DNA from: Actinocatenispora thailandica
GTDB lineage: Bacteria > Actinomycetota > Actinomycetes > Mycobacteriales > Micromonosporaceae
Length of the DNA: 64,000 nt
Reading direction: 5' to 3'
Assembly: GCF_016865425.1 (NCBI RefSeq)
Contig: NZ_AP023355.1
Span: 5,888,198-5,952,197, forward strand
Shown here piece by piece: positions 43,546 to 54,627 of this stretch (position 1 is the stretch's first letter; every line of letters starts with the position of its first letter). The translations under genes were made by a program, and so were the position numbers. The notes beneath the pieces were generated by a model. The model searched no databases. It was not told where the DNA came from and worked only from the letters and a program-made list of their open reading frames with translations.

Positions 43546-44382
43546 TCAGCCCTCCTGACTCTTCTCGGCCGCGGGGGCCGTCGACGTTGCAGCCGGCTCG
43601 GGCGCCGGGCGACCACCATGACGCTCGGCCGCAGCCGCGCGACCCGCCTCGGTACCGCCGGCGGTCGTGCCGGACGAACCCGAACGGGTGCGCCGCGGAC
43701 GGTCGTTGCGGTCCCGACGCGGACGACCGGACGGAACCTCCGGCTGCTCGCGACCGGGCACGGCCTCGCCCTTGTAGATCCAGACCTTCACACCGATCCG
43801 GCCGAAGGTCGTCCGGGCCTCGAAGAAGCCGTAGTCGATGTTGGCGCGCAGCGTGTGCAGCGGCACCCGACCCTCGCGGTAGAACTCCGAGCGGGACATC
43901 TCGGCGCCGCCGAGGCGGCCGCCGCACTGCACCCGGATGCCCTTGACCAGCGGGTTGCGCATGGCCGACTGGATCGCCTTGCGCATCGCCCGCCGGAACG
44001 CGACCCGCTGGGCCAGCTGCTCGGCGATGCCCTGCGCGACGAGCTGCGCGTCCGACTCGGGGTTCTTGACCTCGAGGATGTTGAGCTGGATCTGCTTCTT
44101 CGTCAGCTTCTCCAGCTCACCGCGGATGCGGTCCGCCTCGGCGCCCTTGCGGCCGATGACGATGCCGGGCCGCGCGGAGTGGATGTCGACGCGGACCCGG
44201 TCCCGGGTGCGCTCGATGTCGACCCGGGAGATACCGGCCCGCTCCAGGCCACCGGAGATCATCCGACGGATCTTGACATCCTCGGCGACGTAGTCCTTGT
44301 ACAGCTTGTCCGCGTACCACCGGGAGGTCCAGTCGGTGCTGATACCGAGCCGGAACCCGTGCGGGTGGACCTTCTGACCCAT
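43546..44382 (-). CDS. rpsC: 30S ribosomal protein S3
   Basis: 278 residues. KH domain [26 protein letters not shown], the C-terminal domain [19 protein letters not shown], then a 60-residue Arg/Gly/Ala tail typical of actinobacteria. Part of the mRNA entry helicase. Its 3' end carries the Shine-Dalgarno sequence of rplP. Confidence 0.97.
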   Translation of the reverse strand: MGQKVHPHGFRLGISTDWTSRWYADKLYKDYVAEDVKIRRMISGGLERAGISRVDIERTRDRVRVDIHSARPGIVIGRKGAEADRIRGELEKLTKKQIQLNILEVKNPESDAQLVAQGIAEQLAQRVAFRRAMRKAIQSAMRNPLVKGIRVQCGGRLGGAEMSRSEFYREGRVPLHTLRANIDYGFFEARTTFGRIGVKVWIYKGEAVPGREQPEVPSGRPRRDRNDRPRRTRSGSSGTTAGGTEAGRAAAAERHGGRPAPEPAATSTAPAAEKSQEG

Positions 44383-44942
44383 TACTCCGCGCTCTCCTTC
44401 TCGCCGGCCGACGCGTTCTTCTCCGCGGAGGCCGTCGTAGCTGCCGACGTCGTGGCTTCTGCCGCCGCGGCCGTCGTAGCCTCGCCCTCGGCGCTCGCCG
44501 CCGGCTCGGCCGCCTTCTTCGCCGGCGCGGCCTTCTTCGCCGCCGCCTTCTTGGCGCCCTTCCGGTCCGCCGGCGCCGCCTGCACGCTCTCCACCACGAT
44601 CGTGATGTGGCAGGTGCGCTTGCGGATCCGGTACGCCCGACCCTGGGCACGCGGACGGAAGCGCCGCAGTGTCGGCCCCTCGTCGACGTACGCCTCGCTG
44701 ATGAGCAACGAATCCGGGTCCAGCCGCTCGTTGTTCTCGGCGTTGGCGATCGCGGAGGCAACCACCTTGTAGACCGGCTCGCTGGCTGCCTGGGGGGCGA
44801 ACTTGAGCACCGTGAGGGCCTCCTTCGCGGACATCCCGCGAACGAGGTTGACCACACGGCGCGCCTTCATCGGCGAGGTGCGCACGTGTCGCGCAACCGC
44901 CCGCGCGCCGGGAGGCGCAGTAGCGTCGCCCTTAGTTGGCAT
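44382..44942 (-). CDS. rplV: 50S ribosomal protein L22
   Basis: 186 residues, longer than the usual 115-130. Core: [30 protein letters not shown] and [20 protein letters not shown]. The final 60 residues are an Ala/Lys/Glu low-complexity tail. The tunnel-lining loop is intact. Overlaps rpsC by 1 nt. Confidence 0.97.
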   Translation of the reverse strand: MPTKGDATAPPGARAVARHVRTSPMKARRVVNLVRGMSAKEALTVLKFAPQAASEPVYKVVASAIANAENNERLDPDSLLISEAYVDEGPTLRRFRPRAQGRAYRIRKRTCHITIVVESVQAAPADRKGAKKAAAKKAAPAKKAAEPAASAEGEATTAAAAEATTSAATTASAEKNASAGEKESAE

Positions 44943-45006
44943 CGCTGTCCCCTTGCTCGTTTCCTCGTATCGATTCGTACGTCAGCGTCATTGGGCGACC
45001 CGCAGG

Positions 45007-45288
45007 TCAGCGACGCCGGCTCTTCCTGTCGTCCTTCTCGTGACCCTTGAACGTCCGGGTCAACGCGAACTCGCCGAGCTTGTGCCCGACCATCGCCTCG
45101 GTGATGAACACCGGGATGTGCTTGCGGCCGTTGTGCACCGCGATCGTGTGGCCGAGCATCTCGGGCGTGATCGTGGACCGGCGAGACCAGGTCTTGATGA
45201 CGTTCTTGGTGCCCTTGTCGTTCTGGACTTCCACCTTCTTCATCAGGTGGTCGTCGACGAACGGGCCCTTCTTGAGGCTGCGAGGCAT
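45007..45288 (-). CDS. rpsS: 30S ribosomal protein S19
   Basis: 93 residues: [63 protein letters not shown]. Standard length. 8 nt after rplB. Confidence 0.97.
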   Translation of the reverse strand: MPRSLKKGPFVDDHLMKKVEVQNDKGTKNVIKTWSRRSTITPEMLGHTIAVHNGRKHIPVFITEAMVGHKLGEFALTRTFKGHEKDDRKSRRR

Positions 45289-45296
45289 CCCTACTC

Positions 45297-46133
45297 CTAG
45301 CGCTTCCGGTTGGCGTAACGACGACGGACGATGAGCCGGTCGGACTCCTTGCCCTGACGCCGGGTCCGGCCCTCGGGCTTACCGTTCGGGTTGACCGGGT
45401 TACGACCACCGGAGGTCTTGCCCTCACCACCGCCGTGCGGGTGGTCAACCGGGTTCATCGCGACACCACGAACCTTCGGCCGCCGGCCCTTCCAGCGCAT
45501 CCGGCCGGCCTTGCCCCAGTTGATGTTCGACTGCTCGGCGTTGCCGACCTCGCCGATCGTGGCGCGGCACCGCACGTCGACCATCCGGGTCTCACCGGAA
45601 GGCAGCCGCAGCGTGGCGTACATGCCCTCCTTGGCCTGCAGCTGGATGCTGGCGCCGGCGGACCGGCCCAGCTTCGCGCCACCGCCGGGCCGCAGTTCCA
45701 CGGCGTGCACCGTGGTACCGACCGGGATGTTGCGCAGCGGCTTGTTGTTGCCGGGCTGGATGTCGGCGGCCGGGCCGGACTCGACCCGCGCGCCCTGGCC
45801 GAGCCCGCGAGGAGCCAGGATGTAGCGCTTGGTGCCGTCGGCGAAGTGCAGCAGCGCGATGCGGGCGGTGCGGTTCGGGTCGTACTCGATGTGCGCGACC
45901 TTGGCCGGGATGCCGTCCTTGTCGTTGCGACGGAAGTCGATCAGGCGGTACTGCCGCTTGTGCCCACCACCCTGCCGACGCTGGGTGATCTTGCCCTGCG
46001 CGTTGCGACCGCCCTTGTTGTGCAGCGGACGCAGCAGCGACTTCTCCGGCGTGCTTCGCGTGATTTCCGCGAAGTCGGCCACGGACGAGCCGCGACGACC
46101 CGGCGTGGTCGGCTTGTACTTGCGGATGCCCAT
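45297..46133 (-). CDS. rplB: 50S ribosomal protein L2
   Basis: 278 residues. RNA-binding signature [21 protein letters not shown] and the peptidyl-transferase-centre loop [21 protein letters not shown]. Standard length; 57 bp after rplW. Confidence 0.98.
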   Translation of the reverse strand: MGIRKYKPTTPGRRGSSVADFAEITRSTPEKSLLRPLHNKGGRNAQGKITQRRQGGGHKRQYRLIDFRRNDKDGIPAKVAHIEYDPNRTARIALLHFADGTKRYILAPRGLGQGARVESGPAADIQPGNNKPLRNIPVGTTVHAVELRPGGGAKLGRSAGASIQLQAKEGMYATLRLPSGETRMVDVRCRATIGEVGNAEQSNINWGKAGRMRWKGRRPKVRGVAMNPVDHPHGGGEGKTSGGRNPVNPNGKPEGRTRRQGKESDRLIVRRRYANRKR

Positions 46134-46190
46134 CGTTCTCTCTCTACCTCAAGGCCGGTGTCCATCAGATTCGGTACCGGCGCGCCGCTG

Positions 46191-46499
46191 TCAGGAAACC
46201 GGGCCGCCGAACGCCTCGATCCGGTCGCCCGGAGCGAGGGTCACGATCGCCCGCTTGGTGTCCTTGCGCTTCCCGAAACCGGTCCGGGTGCGCTTGCGCT
46301 TGCCCTGCCGGTTGATCGTGTTGACCGACAGCACCTTCACGTTGAAGATCTGCTGGATCGCGATCTTGATCTGCGTCTTGTTCGAGTCCGGGTGGACCAG
46401 GAACGTGTACTTGTTCTGGTCCAGCAGGCCGTAACTCTTCTCCGAGACGACCGGCCGGTCGATGACGTCGCGCGGGTCGTTGAAGCTCACGCCACTCAT
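46191..46499 (-). CDS. rplW: 50S ribosomal protein L23
   Basis: 102 residues: [49 protein letters not shown]. Docking site for SRP and trigger factor at the tunnel exit. Overlaps rplD by 4 nt. Confidence 0.97.
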   Translation of the reverse strand: MSGVSFNDPRDVIDRPVVSEKSYGLLDQNKYTFLVHPDSNKTQIKIAIQQIFNVKVLSVNTINRQGKRKRTRTGFGKRKDTKRAIVTLAPGDRIEAFGGPVS

Positions 46500-47158
46500 G
46501 CCTGCTCCTCCTCACTCGCCGAGGCCGAACCGTGCCCCTGCACGCCGAGGAACTCGTCCAGCGCGTCGCCGACGAACACCACGTCGTCGTTGACCAGCAC
46601 GTCGTACGTGTTGAGCTGGTCCGCGGCGAGCAGGTGCACCTCGGGGGCGTTGCGCAGGCTCTTCCAGGTGAGCTCGTCCTCGCGGGCGACCACGACCAGC
46701 ACCCGGGCGGCCTTGGTCACCTGGCGCAGCGCGGTCAGCGCGCTCTTGGTGCTCGGTGCGTCGCCCTCGACCAGCGAGGAGACCACGAACACCTGCTCGG
46801 CACGCGCCCGGTCGGACAGCGCGCCGCGCAACGCCGCGCGCTTCATCTTCTTCGGGGTGCGCTGCGTGTAGTCCCGCGGTACGGGGCCGTGCACGGTGCC
46901 ACCACCGGCGAACTGCGGCGCGCGGGTCGAGCCCTGACGAGCCCGGCCGGTGCCCTTCTGCCGGTACGGCTTCTTGCCGCCGCCGGCGACCTCGCCGCGG
47001 GTCTTGGCCTTGTGCGTACCCTGCCGGGCCGCGGCCAGCTGTGCCACCACGACCTGGTGCATCAGCGGGATGTTCACCTGGACGTCGAAGATGTCGCCGG
47101 GCAGGTCGGCCGAACCGGCGTCCTTGCCCTCGCGGTCCAGTACCTTCACCTCAGTCAC
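46496..47158 (-). CDS. rplD: 50S ribosomal protein L4
   Basis: 220 residues: core [37 protein letters not shown] (tunnel loop) and [20 protein letters not shown]. Short acidic C-terminal tail. Overlaps rplC by 4 nt at its start. Confidence 0.97.
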   Translation of the reverse strand: MTEVKVLDREGKDAGSADLPGDIFDVQVNIPLMHQVVVAQLAAARQGTHKAKTRGEVAGGGKKPYRQKGTGRARQGSTRAPQFAGGGTVHGPVPRDYTQRTPKKMKRAALRGALSDRARAEQVFVVSSLVEGDAPSTKSALTALRQVTKAARVLVVVAREDELTWKSLRNAPEVHLLAADQLNTYDVLVNDDVVFVGDALDEFLGVQGHGSASASEEEQA

Positions 47159-47820
47159 TTGACACCGCCCTTGCGCAGCGCCTGCTTGGCCGCGGTGCGG
47201 ATCAGCACCAGCCCGTTCGCCGGGCCGGGGATCGCGCCCTTGACCAGCAGGAGGTTGTTCTCCGTGTCGACGTCGACGATCGAGAGGTTCTGCGCGGTGA
47301 ACCGGTCGGAGCCCATCCGGCCAGCCATCCGCACGCCCTTGAAGACGCGGCCCGGAGTGGCGCAGCCGCCGATCGAGCCCGGCGAGCGGTGCTTGCGCTC
47401 GACGCCGTGCGAGGCCTTCAGGCCGTGGAAGCCGTGCCGCTTCATCACACCGGCGAAGCCCTTGCCCTTGGTCCGGCCGGTCACGTCGACCAGGCGGACG
47501 CCCTCGAAGTCGCTCAGCGTGACCTCGGCGCCCAGCTCGTACTCGGCGGCATCACTGGTGCGGATCTCCACGACGTACCGCCGGGGTGTGACGCCCGCCT
47601 TGGCGAAGTGGCCGGCCCGCGGCTTGTTCACCTTGCGCGGGTCGATCGAACCGAACGCCAGCTGCACGGCCGAGTAGCCGTCCTTGTCCTGGGTACGGAC
47701 CTGGGTGACGACGCACGGCCCGGCCTGCACCACGGTCACGGGCACGACCCGGTTGAACTCGTCCCAGACCTGGGTCATACCGAGCTTGGTGCCCAGGATT
47801 CCCTTGACTTGCCTGTCCAT
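47155..47820 (-). CDS. rplC: 50S ribosomal protein L3
   Basis: 221 residues: [58 protein letters not shown]. Its long loop approaches the peptidyl-transferase centre. 12 nt after rpsJ. Confidence 0.97.
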   Translation of the reverse strand: MDRQVKGILGTKLGMTQVWDEFNRVVPVTVVQAGPCVVTQVRTQDKDGYSAVQLAFGSIDPRKVNKPRAGHFAKAGVTPRRYVVEIRTSDAAEYELGAEVTLSDFEGVRLVDVTGRTKGKGFAGVMKRHGFHGLKASHGVERKHRSPGSIGGCATPGRVFKGVRMAGRMGSDRFTAQNLSIVDVDTENNLLLVKGAIPGPANGLVLIRTAAKQALRKGGVK

Positions 47821-47832
47821 CGTCTGCGATCC

Positions 47833-48141
47833 CTACAGCTTGATCTCGATGTCGACGCCAGCCGGAAGATCCAGCCGCATCAGCGAGTCGACGGTCTTCG
47901 GAGTCGGGTCGATGATGTCGATCAGCCGCTTGTGCGTACGCATCTCGAAGTGCTCGCGCGAGTCCTTGTACTTGTGCGGCGAGCGGATGACGCAGAAACG
48001 GTTGATCTCCGTGGGCAGCGGCACCGGGCCAGCGACCTGCGCCCCGGTGCGCGTCACCGTCTCGACGATCTTTCGCGCCGAGGAGTCGACGACCTCGTGG
48101 TCGTAGGCCTTCAGCCGGATGCGGATCTTCTGTCCCGCCAT
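47833..48141 (-). CDS. rpsJ: 30S ribosomal protein S10
   Basis: 102 residues from the ATG at 48141: [20 protein letters not shown], then [39 protein letters not shown]. First gene of the S10 operon; the open frame upstream is leader, not protein. S10 also acts in NusB/NusE antitermination. Confidence 0.97.
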
Positions 48142-48272
48142 GGTGGCTTCTGATTCCTTCTCTCGTGCCGCTGCCTGGCCGGGAATCGGGGCAACCGATC
48201 TTTCCGACTGCCCTGGAGTCCCGACCTGAGGCTCCTGTGGTCCTTCTTCAGCCGACCGGAGAACCGGTTCGG

Positions 48273-48299
48273 CCGACCCCCGCGGTCGGGCGTGTCGCC
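48273..48299 (-). promoter_or_regulatory. 27-nt leader element shared with the rpsL leader
   Basis: This 27-nt stretch is identical to 53137-53163. In the transcript it contains CCGACC-GCGGG-GGTCGG, a 6-bp hairpin, preceded by GCGACACGCC. It lies 131 nt upstream of rpsJ. A related 10-mer, CTGTGTCAAG in transcript sense, precedes it in both leaders (48412-48403 here). Confidence 0.7.
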
Positions 48300-48566
48300 G
48301 ATTCAAGGTCATGGATCCGCCCGGGAACGGAAGGATCCATCTTGCTCGACGTCACTGCCCGCAGCTCGCCGACTGACGGCGACCCGTGCGCGGGTCTCGA
48401 CGCTTGACACAGCACCGCCCGGCTTCGACACCGGCCGACTTCGCTGGCCCCACGCCGTGCGGCGCACCCTCGCTCGGCAGACCGGCCCAGCCGGCCGAAC
48501 ACACGAGCAGGCGCCCCGCGGACGCAACCTGTCTAGTATGCCGTACAGAGTGCGGCGAACGGAAAC

Positions 48567-48604
48567 CGGGGTGACCGGACCCACCTGAGGGGCCGGCCAC
48601 CCCG
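48567..48604 (-). terminator. terminator after tuf
   Basis: GGGGTG-a-CCGG (48568-48578) pairs with CCGG-c-CACCCC (48593-48603), with one more C-G pair (48567/48604), just past the tuf stop. The S10 leader, about 430 nt with no gene visible, follows. A weak CATACT at about 48542-48537 (minus strand) could be the rpsJ -10 box. Confidence 0.6.
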
Positions 48605-48611
48605 CCTGCCG

Positions 48612-49805
48612 TTACTTGTTGATCTTGGTGACCTGGCCGGCGCCGACGGTACGACCGCCCTCGCGGATGGCCAGCTTCAGCCCCTCCTCCATGGCGATGG
48701 GCTGGATCAGCTCCACCGACATCGAGGTGTTGTCACCGGGCATGACCATCTCGGTGCCCTCGGGGAGGGTCACCACGCCGGTCACGTCCGTGGTGCGGAA
48801 GTAGAACTGCGGCCGGTAGTTGTTGAAGAACGGCGTGTGCCGCCCACCCTCGTCCTTGCTCAGGATGTAGACCTGGCACTCGAAGTTGGTGTGCGGGGTG
48901 ATCGTGCCGGGCTTCACCACGACCTGGCCGCGCTCCACGTCCTCGCGCTTGATGCCACGAAGCAGCAGACCGCAGTTCTCGCCGGCACGCGCCTCGTCGA
49001 GGATCTTGCGGAACATCTCGACGCTGGTGACGGTGGTCTTGGTCGACTTCTCGCGGATGCCGACGATCTCGACCTCCTCGTTCACCTTCAGCGTGCCGCG
49101 CTCGGCGCGACCGGTGACCACGGTGCCGCGGCCGGTGATCGTGAAGACGTCCTCGATCGGCATCAGGAACGGCTTGTCGATGTCGCGCTCCGGCTCAGGG
49201 ATGTAGGTGTCCACGGCCTCCATGAGGTCCTGGACCGACTTCACCCACTGCTCCTCGCCCTCCAGCGCCTTCAGCGCGGAGACCTTCACGACCGGCAGGT
49301 CGTCGCCCGGGTACTCCTGGCTCGACAGCAGCTCGCGAACCTCGAGCTCGACGAGCTCCATGAGCTCCTCGTCCTCGACCATGTCCGCCTTGTTCAGGGC
49401 GACCACGATGTACGGAACGCCGACCTGACGGGCCAGCAGCACGTGCTCGCGGGTCTGCGGCATCGGGCCGTCGGTCGCCGCGACCACCAGGATCGCGCCG
49501 TCCATCTGGGCGGCACCGGTGATCATGTTCTTGATGTAGTCGGCGTGCCCGGGGCAGTCGACGTGCGCGTAGTGCCGCGCCTCGGTCTGGTACTCGACGT
49601 GCGAGATCGAGATCGTGATACCGCGCTGCTTCTCCTCAGGCGCGTTGTCGATCTCGTCGAACGGCGTGTACGGGTTCAGGTCCGGGTACTTGTCGTGCAG
49701 GACCTTTGTGATGGCCGCGGTCAGCGTCGTCTTGCCGTGGTCGATATGACCGATGGTGCCGATGTTGACGTGCGGCTTGGTCCGCTCGAACTTCGCCTTC
49801 GCCAC
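48612..49805 (-). CDS. tuf: elongation factor Tu
   Basis: 397 residues. G1 [10 protein letters not shown], switch [18 protein letters not shown]3 [10 protein letters not shown]4 NKADMV, G5 SALKALEG; domain [15 protein letters not shown]. Delivers aminoacyl-tRNA to the ribosome. AGGAGG upstream. A 12-bp hairpin separates it from fusA. Confidence 0.98.
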   Translation of the reverse strand: MAKAKFERTKPHVNIGTIGHIDHGKTTLTAAITKVLHDKYPDLNPYTPFDEIDNAPEEKQRGITISISHVEYQTEARHYAHVDCPGHADYIKNMITGAAQMDGAILVVAATDGPMPQTREHVLLARQVGVPYIVVALNKADMVEDEELMELVELEVRELLSSQEYPGDDLPVVKVSALKALEGEEQWVKSVQDLMEAVDTYIPEPERDIDKPFLMPIEDVFTITGRGTVVTGRAERGTLKVNEEVEIVGIREKSTKTTVTSVEMFRKILDEARAGENCGLLLRGIKREDVERGQVVVKPGTITPHTNFECQVYILSKDEGGRHTPFFNNYRPQFYFRTTDVTGVVTLPEGTEMVMPGDNTSMSVELIQPIAMEEGLKLAIREGGRTVGAGQVTKINK

Positions 49806-49903
49806 TGGTGTCCTCCTGTGGACTGTTCTTTGCTACTTACCTCTATCCGGTACGGGCACCTGACGCTGGCCGCCGGACGATTTCATGTGATTCGCGAGGG
49901 CGG

Positions 49904-49930
49904 GGCCGCCGAGCCGTCGGCTCGGCGGCC
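49904..49930 (-). terminator. hairpin between fusA and tuf
   Basis: GGCCGCCGAGCC (49904-49915) pairs perfectly with GGCTCGGCGGCC (49919-49930) over a 3-nt loop, 6 nt past the fusA stop. It could terminate part of the transcripts or protect the upstream mRNA. Confidence 0.65.
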
Positions 49931-49935
49931 ACACC

Positions 49936-52038
49936 TCACTCGCCGGTCGCCTTGGCGATGATCTCCTTGGCGACGTTGCTCGGAACCTCGGCGTACGAGT
50001 CGAACTGCATCGAGTAGCTCGCCCGGCCCTGTGTCTTCGACCGAAGGTCGTTGACGTAACCGAACATCTCGGACAGCGGGACCGCGGCTCGCACGACCCG
50101 CGCACCGCCACGCTCCTCCATCGCCTGGATGGTGCCGCGCCGCGAGTTCAGGTCGCCGATCACGTCGCCCATGTTCTCCTCGGGCGTGGTGACCTCGACT
50201 GCCATCATCGGCTCCAGCAGCACCGCGTTCGCACGCCGTGCCGCCTCCTTCAGCACCATCGAACCGGCGATCTTGAACGCCATCTCGGACGAGTCGACCT
50301 CGTGGTACTGACCGTCGACCAGCGTCAGCTTGACACCGACCAGCGGGTACCCGGCCAGCACGCCGTACTGCATGGCGTCCTGGGCACCGGCGTCCACCGA
50401 CGGGATGTACTCCTTCGGCACCCGGCCACCAGTGACCTTGTTGTCGAACTCGTACGTCGGGGAGTCGGGGTCCAGCGGCAGCGGCTCCAGGTTCACGACG
50501 ACCTTCGCGAACTGGCCCGAACCACCGGTCTGCTTCTTGTGCAGGTAGGTGACGTTCTCGACCTTGTTCTTGATGGTCTCGCGGTACGCGACCTGCGGCT
50601 TGCCGATGTTCGCCTCGACGTTGAACTCCCGCCGCATGCGGTCGACCAGCACGTCCAGGTGGAGCTCGCCCATGCCGCCGATGACGGTCTGGCCGCTCTC
50701 CTCGTCGGTGTGCACCCGGAAGGTCGGGTCCTCCTCGGCCAACCGCTGGATCGCGACGGTCAGCTTCTCCTGGTCGGCCTTCGACTTCGGCTCGATCGCC
50801 ACGTCGATGACCGGCTCCGGGAACGTCATCGACTCCAGGATCACCGGCTTGGCCGGGTCGCAGAGCGTGTCGCCGGTGGTGGTCTGCTTGAGACCCTGCA
50901 CCGCGACGATGTCGCCGGCGCGCGCCGACGGACGCTCCTCCCGCTTGTTGGAGTGCATCTGGTAGATCTTGCCGATGCGCTCCTTGCGGTTGTCCTTGGT
51001 GGAGTTCACCACCTGGGAACCGACCTCGACCGAACCCGAGTAGATCCGGACGTAGGTGAGCTTGCCGAGGTGCTTGTCCGTCTGGATCTTGAAGGCCAGC
51101 GCGGCGAACGGCTCGTTCACGTCGGAGTGGCGCTCGACCGGCGTCTCACCGTCGGTCGCGACACCCTGGATGGCGGGCACGTCCAGCGGGCTCGGCAGGT
51201 AGTCGATCACGGCGTCGAGCATGGGCTGCACGCCCTTGTTCTTGAACGCCGTGCCACACACCACCGGGTTCGCCTTGTTGCCGATCGTGGCGCGGCGGAT
51301 GCCGGCCTTGATCTCGGCCTCGGACAGCTCCTCGCCCTCGAGGTACTTCTCCATCACCGAGTCGTCGACGTCGGCCAGGGTCTCCAGGAGCTTCTCCCGG
51401 TACTCCTCGGCCTTCGCCTGCAGGTCGGCGGGGATGTCCTCGACCGCGTAGTCCTCGCCCTTCTGCGTCTCGCCACGCCAGGTCAGCGCCTTCATCCGGA
51501 TCAGGTCGACGACGCCGATGAAGTCGGCCTCGTTCCCGATCGGGATCTGCAGCACCAACGGGGTCGCGTTGAGCCGGTCGACCATCATGTCGACGCAGCG
51601 GAAGAAGTCCGCGCCGGTGCGGTCGAGCTTGTTGACGAAGCACATCCGCGGGACGTGGTACTTGTCCGCCTGCCGCCAGACGTTCTCGGTCTGCGGCTCG
51701 ACACCGGCGACACCGTCGTAGACCGCGATCGAACCGTCGAGGACGCGCAGCGAACGCTCCACCTCGACGGTGAAGTCGACGTGGCCCGGGGTGTCGATGA
51801 TCTGGATGGTGTGGTCCTTCCACTCACACTTCGTCGCAGCCGAAGTGATCGTGATGCCACGTTCCTGTTCCTGCTCCATCCAGTCCATGACGGCAGCGCC
51901 CTCGTGGACCTCACCGATCTTGTACGTGATGCCGGTGTAGAAGAGAATCCGCTCGGTCGTCGTCGTCTTGCCGGCATCGATGTGGGCCATGATGCCGATG
52001 TTGCGAAGCTGGGCCAGGGCGGCGTCAGCTTTAGCCAC
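49936..52038 (-). CDS. fusA: elongation factor G
   Basis: 700 residues. GTPase motifs [50 protein letters not shown] and [10 protein letters not shown]. Domain IV contains [30 protein letters not shown]. Catalyses translocation. Between rpsG and tuf in the str operon. Confidence 0.98.
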   Translation of the reverse strand: MAKADAALAQLRNIGIMAHIDAGKTTTTERILFYTGITYKIGEVHEGAAVMDWMEQEQERGITITSAATKCEWKDHTIQIIDTPGHVDFTVEVERSLRVLDGSIAVYDGVAGVEPQTENVWRQADKYHVPRMCFVNKLDRTGADFFRCVDMMVDRLNATPLVLQIPIGNEADFIGVVDLIRMKALTWRGETQKGEDYAVEDIPADLQAKAEEYREKLLETLADVDDSVMEKYLEGEELSEAEIKAGIRRATIGNKANPVVCGTAFKNKGVQPMLDAVIDYLPSPLDVPAIQGVATDGETPVERHSDVNEPFAALAFKIQTDKHLGKLTYVRIYSGSVEVGSQVVNSTKDNRKERIGKIYQMHSNKREERPSARAGDIVAVQGLKQTTTGDTLCDPAKPVILESMTFPEPVIDVAIEPKSKADQEKLTVAIQRLAEEDPTFRVHTDEESGQTVIGGMGELHLDVLVDRMRREFNVEANIGKPQVAYRETIKNKVENVTYLHKKQTGGSGQFAKVVVNLEPLPLDPDSPTYEFDNKVTGGRVPKEYIPSVDAGAQDAMQYGVLAGYPLVGVKLTLVDGQYHEVDSSEMAFKIAGSMVLKEAARRANAVLLEPMMAVEVTTPEENMGDVIGDLNSRRGTIQAMEERGGARVVRAAVPLSEMFGYVNDLRSKTQGRASYSMQFDSYAEVPSNVAKEIIAKATGE

Positions 52039-52089
52039 TGCTACCTCCGTTGCGGTTCGGCCGCCACGTGTCGCGGACCGGGCGGAGCA

Positions 52090-52560
52090 CTACCAGCGGT
52101 AGTGCGCGAACGCGCGGTTCGACTCGGCCATCTTGTGGGTGTCCTCGCGGCGCTTGACCGCGGCACCCAGCCCGTTGCTGGCGTCGAGCAGCTCGTTCAT
52201 CAGCCGCTCGGTCATGGTCTTCTCGCGCCGGGCGCGGGAGTACTGGATCAGCCAGCGCAGGCCCAGCGTGGTGGCGCGCTGCGGGCGCACCTCCACCGGC
52301 ACCTGGTAGGTCGCGCCACCGACGCGGCGGCTGCGGACCTCCAGGCTGGGCTTCACGTTGTCCAGCGCACGCTTGAGCGTCACGACCGGATCGGTGCCCG
52401 ACTTCTCCCGGGCGCCTTCCAGCGCGCCGTAGACAAGCCGCTCGGCCAGCTGGCGCTTGCCCGAGATGAGCAGCTTGTTGACCAGCTGGGTGACGAGCAC
52501 CGAGCTGTACACCGGGTCCGGGGTCAGCGGACGACGTGGCGCGGGTCCCTTGCGCGGCAT
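52090..52560 (-). CDS. rpsG: 30S ribosomal protein S7
   Basis: 156 residues from the ATG at 52560: [51 protein letters not shown]. Standard length. The stop of rpsL is 1 nt upstream, so the two are translationally coupled. Confidence 0.97.
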   Translation of the reverse strand: MPRKGPAPRRPLTPDPVYSSVLVTQLVNKLLISGKRQLAERLVYGALEGAREKSGTDPVVTLKRALDNVKPSLEVRSRRVGGATYQVPVEVRPQRATTLGLRWLIQYSRARREKTMTERLMNELLDASNGLGAAVKRREDTHKMAESNRAFAHYRW

Positions 52561-52561
52561 G

Positions 52562-52936
52562 TCAGCTCTTCTCCCTCTTCGCGCCGTAACGACTGCGCGC
52601 CTGCTTGCGGTTGCGCACGCCCTGGGTGTCGAGCGACCCGCGGATGATCTTGTACCGAACACCCGGCAGGTCCTTCACGCGGCCACCGCGCACGAGCACG
52701 ATGGAGTGCTCCTGCAGGTTGTGGCCGACGCCCGGGATGTAGGCGGTCACCTCGATGCCGCTGGACAGCTTGACGCGCGCCACCTTCCGCAGTGCGGAGT
52801 TCGGCTTCTTCGGCGTGGTCGTGAACACACGCGTGCACACGCCGCGCCGCTGCGGGCTGCCGTTCAGCGCCGGCGTCTTGGTCTTGCTGGTCTTCGCCTG
52901 GCGGCCCTTGCGGACCAGCTGCTGGATCGTGGGCAC
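52562..52936 (-). CDS. rpsL: 30S ribosomal protein S12
   Basis: 124 residues from a [22 protein letters not shown] with Lys43, and [16 protein letters not shown] with Lys88, are both the streptomycin-sensitive residues. First gene of rpsL-rpsG-fusA-tuf. Its leader is about 390 nt long and contains the element shared with rpsJ. Confidence 0.98.
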   Translation of the reverse strand: MPTIQQLVRKGRQAKTSKTKTPALNGSPQRRGVCTRVFTTTPKKPNSALRKVARVKLSSGIEVTAYIPGVGHNLQEHSIVLVRGGRVKDLPGVRYKIIRGSLDTQGVRNRKQARSRYGAKREKS

Positions 52937-53136
52937 CGGGTCTTTCGCTCCCTTCGGCCATCACTGGCCGGGCCAATCGTGAAAGTGATCGGAGTCTTCA
53001 GGGTCGTGCAGTCTTCAAGGTCCTACGTGTTGCCTTGTTGCGGGGTGTCGTGCCTGGTGAGCCCGTGTCGAGTCCGTGGCGCCGGGCAGGCGCCGCTGGC
53101 TCCCGACCGACGGATGCGCAGCTCGGTGGCCGATGA

Positions 53137-53163
53137 CCGACCCCCGCGGTCGGGCGTGTCGCC
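53137..53163 (-). promoter_or_regulatory. 27-nt leader element shared with the rpsJ leader
   Basis: Identical to 48273-48299. It lies about 200 nt upstream of rpsL and 170 nt after the predicted transcription start; CTGTGTCAAG (53202-53193) precedes it. The rest of 52937-53330 holds no gene that I can see. Confidence 0.7.
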
Positions 53164-53332
53164 CGCTCGCGAACCGACGCACTGCACAATCACTTGACAC
53201 AGTCTTGTCGCACGTCGCCATGTGGCGCTCCCGTCGGTCGGGCCCGATCAGCCCCGACAGGTTGGCGAGGCAACCACGCCAACCACGGACGCACACGCGA
53301 CGAGCCCAGGCAGTGCCCAGGCACGAAGACCA

Positions 53333-53361
53333 AGAGTACCCACCATCTGGACCAGGGTCAA
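53333..53361 (-). promoter_or_regulatory. promoter of the rpsL (str) operon
   Basis: On the minus strand: -35 TTGACC (53361-53356), 17-nt spacer, -10 TACTCT (53338-53333). This is the best promoter match in the window. Predicted start near 53326. Confidence 0.7.
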
Positions 53362-53492
53362 AACGGGGGTGCCATCTCGGCCACGCGCCTGGGCCGACGC
53401 CCGACGTCATCTGTTGTGGCCTGTCAGCCTACCGGTAGGGCGGACGCCGCCGACGCCGCCCCGGGAACTTCGTGACCTGGCTCGCCCGGCCG

Positions 53493-53519
53493 GAGCCGGA
53501 CACACACCGGACCCGGCTC
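53493..53519 (-). terminator. hairpin at the stop codon of the DUF4190 gene
   Basis: GAGCCGG (53493-53499) pairs with CCGGCTC (53513-53519); the right arm includes part of the stop codon. It separates this gene from the rpsL promoter. Confidence 0.45.
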
Positions 53520-54431
53520 AGCTGAACGACGCGATGATCAGAATCACCCAGATGATCACACCGATCAGGCCCAGACCGGCGCCGATCGCACCGCAGACGA
53601 TCCCGGCCATCGCCATCCCGGAGCCGGTCTGCTCGGTCCGGCCGGACGTGCTGGTCAGGTTCTTCCGGGCGATGATCCCCAGCACCAGCCCGGCCCCGCC
53701 GGCCAGGATCGCCGGCACGCTGAGAATCCACGAGCACAGTCCGGTGATCGAGATCGCACAACCGGCGATGCCCGCCACCATCGCACCGATCGCCAGGCCG
53801 GAGTTCGGCGGCTTGCTCGCCGGCAACATCACACCGTACTGCGGGGTGGGTGGCGGCACCGCGTACCCACCGGGTGGCAGCCCGGGCTGCGGCGGCGCGC
53901 CGTACCCGGCCGGCTGCGGTGCACCGTAGCCCGCCGCCGGCGGTGGCGCGCCGTACCCACCGGCCGGCGGGTAGCCGGGCGGCTGAGGCTGCCCGTACTG
54001 CGGCGGGCCCGGCGGGCGGCCGTAACCCGGCGCCGAGGGCTGCCCGTACGCCGGGGCGGACGGCTGGCCGTACCCGGCCGGTGCGCTGGTCTGGGTGTCC
54101 GGCGCATAGTCACCGGGCGCCGCCGGGCCGGGCTGCGCGTACGACCCGGCGCCCGAGGTCGCCCCCGCGCCGTAGCCACCGGGCGAGGTCGCCGGCTCGT
54201 CCGCCCCCGAGTGCCGCGGCGGCGGTGCGCTGACCGGCGACTCCGGCTCCGCGGACGGCAACGTGAAGGCCGGGCCGCTGGCCGGCGCGGCGGGCGGCGG
54301 CTCGGGGCGGGCGGCCGCGGTGGTGGCGGGACGTTCGACGAGTCGACGCCGCGGTCGGCGTCGGAGGGGATCAGATAGCCGGGTTCCGGCGGCGCGGCGG
54401 GGCGGTCACCGTGCCCGGACTGGTCACTCAC
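53518..54431 (-). CDS. DUF4190-type membrane protein with Pro/Gly-rich N-terminus, apparently frameshifted
   Basis: The GTG at 54431 has a perfect AGGAGG 7 nt upstream and reads VSDQSGHGDRPAAPPEPGYL onward. In the GC-rich stretch near 54310 the frame is lost; the next frame resumes with EPPPAAPASGPAFTLPSAEP. It then runs through YGQPSAPGYG-type repeats to two membrane segments (GLAIGAMVAGIAGCAISITGLCSWILSVPAILAGGAGLVLGIIA and MAMAGIVCGAIGAGLGLIGVIIWVILII), as in DUF4190 proteins. One base appears to be missing. Restored length about 304 residues. Function unknown. Confidence 0.75.
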
Positions 54432-54438
54432 GGCTGTT

Positions 54439-54580
54439 CCTCCTTCGTCGGAACGCCCGCAGGGCTGCACGCCACCCGATTCGCTCGCTGGCGCGCGCTC
54501 ACGGCCGTCCCTCCTTCGTCGGAACGCCCGCGAGGCGCAAAGGCGACACGACGCCCATGTTTCGCTCGCTGGCGCTCATT
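54439..54580. repeat. diverged direct repeat upstream of the DUF4190 gene
   Basis: CTCCTTCGTCGGAACGCCCG occurs at about 54439-54459 and 54511-54530; TTCGCTCGCTGGCGC occurs at 54480 and 54561. The second half resembles the 80-bp repeat at adk (36544-36737). As there, the copy nearest the gene supplies its AGGAGG. Confidence 0.65.
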
Positions 54581-54627
54581 CATGCGGTTCCTTCCTGGAA
54601 CCAAGCTGACGCGGCAACACTACGAAG

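Noticed and set aside
48403-48412. Plus-strand TTGACA as a promoter inside the S10 leader
   Set aside because: No -10 box follows at suitable spacing and there is no plus-strand gene; the repeated CTTGACACAG is more likely part of the minus-strand leader.
52562-52936. Streptomycin-resistance substitution in S12
   Set aside because: Lys43 and Lys88 are both present; the Asn in ALNGSPQ is at a variable position.
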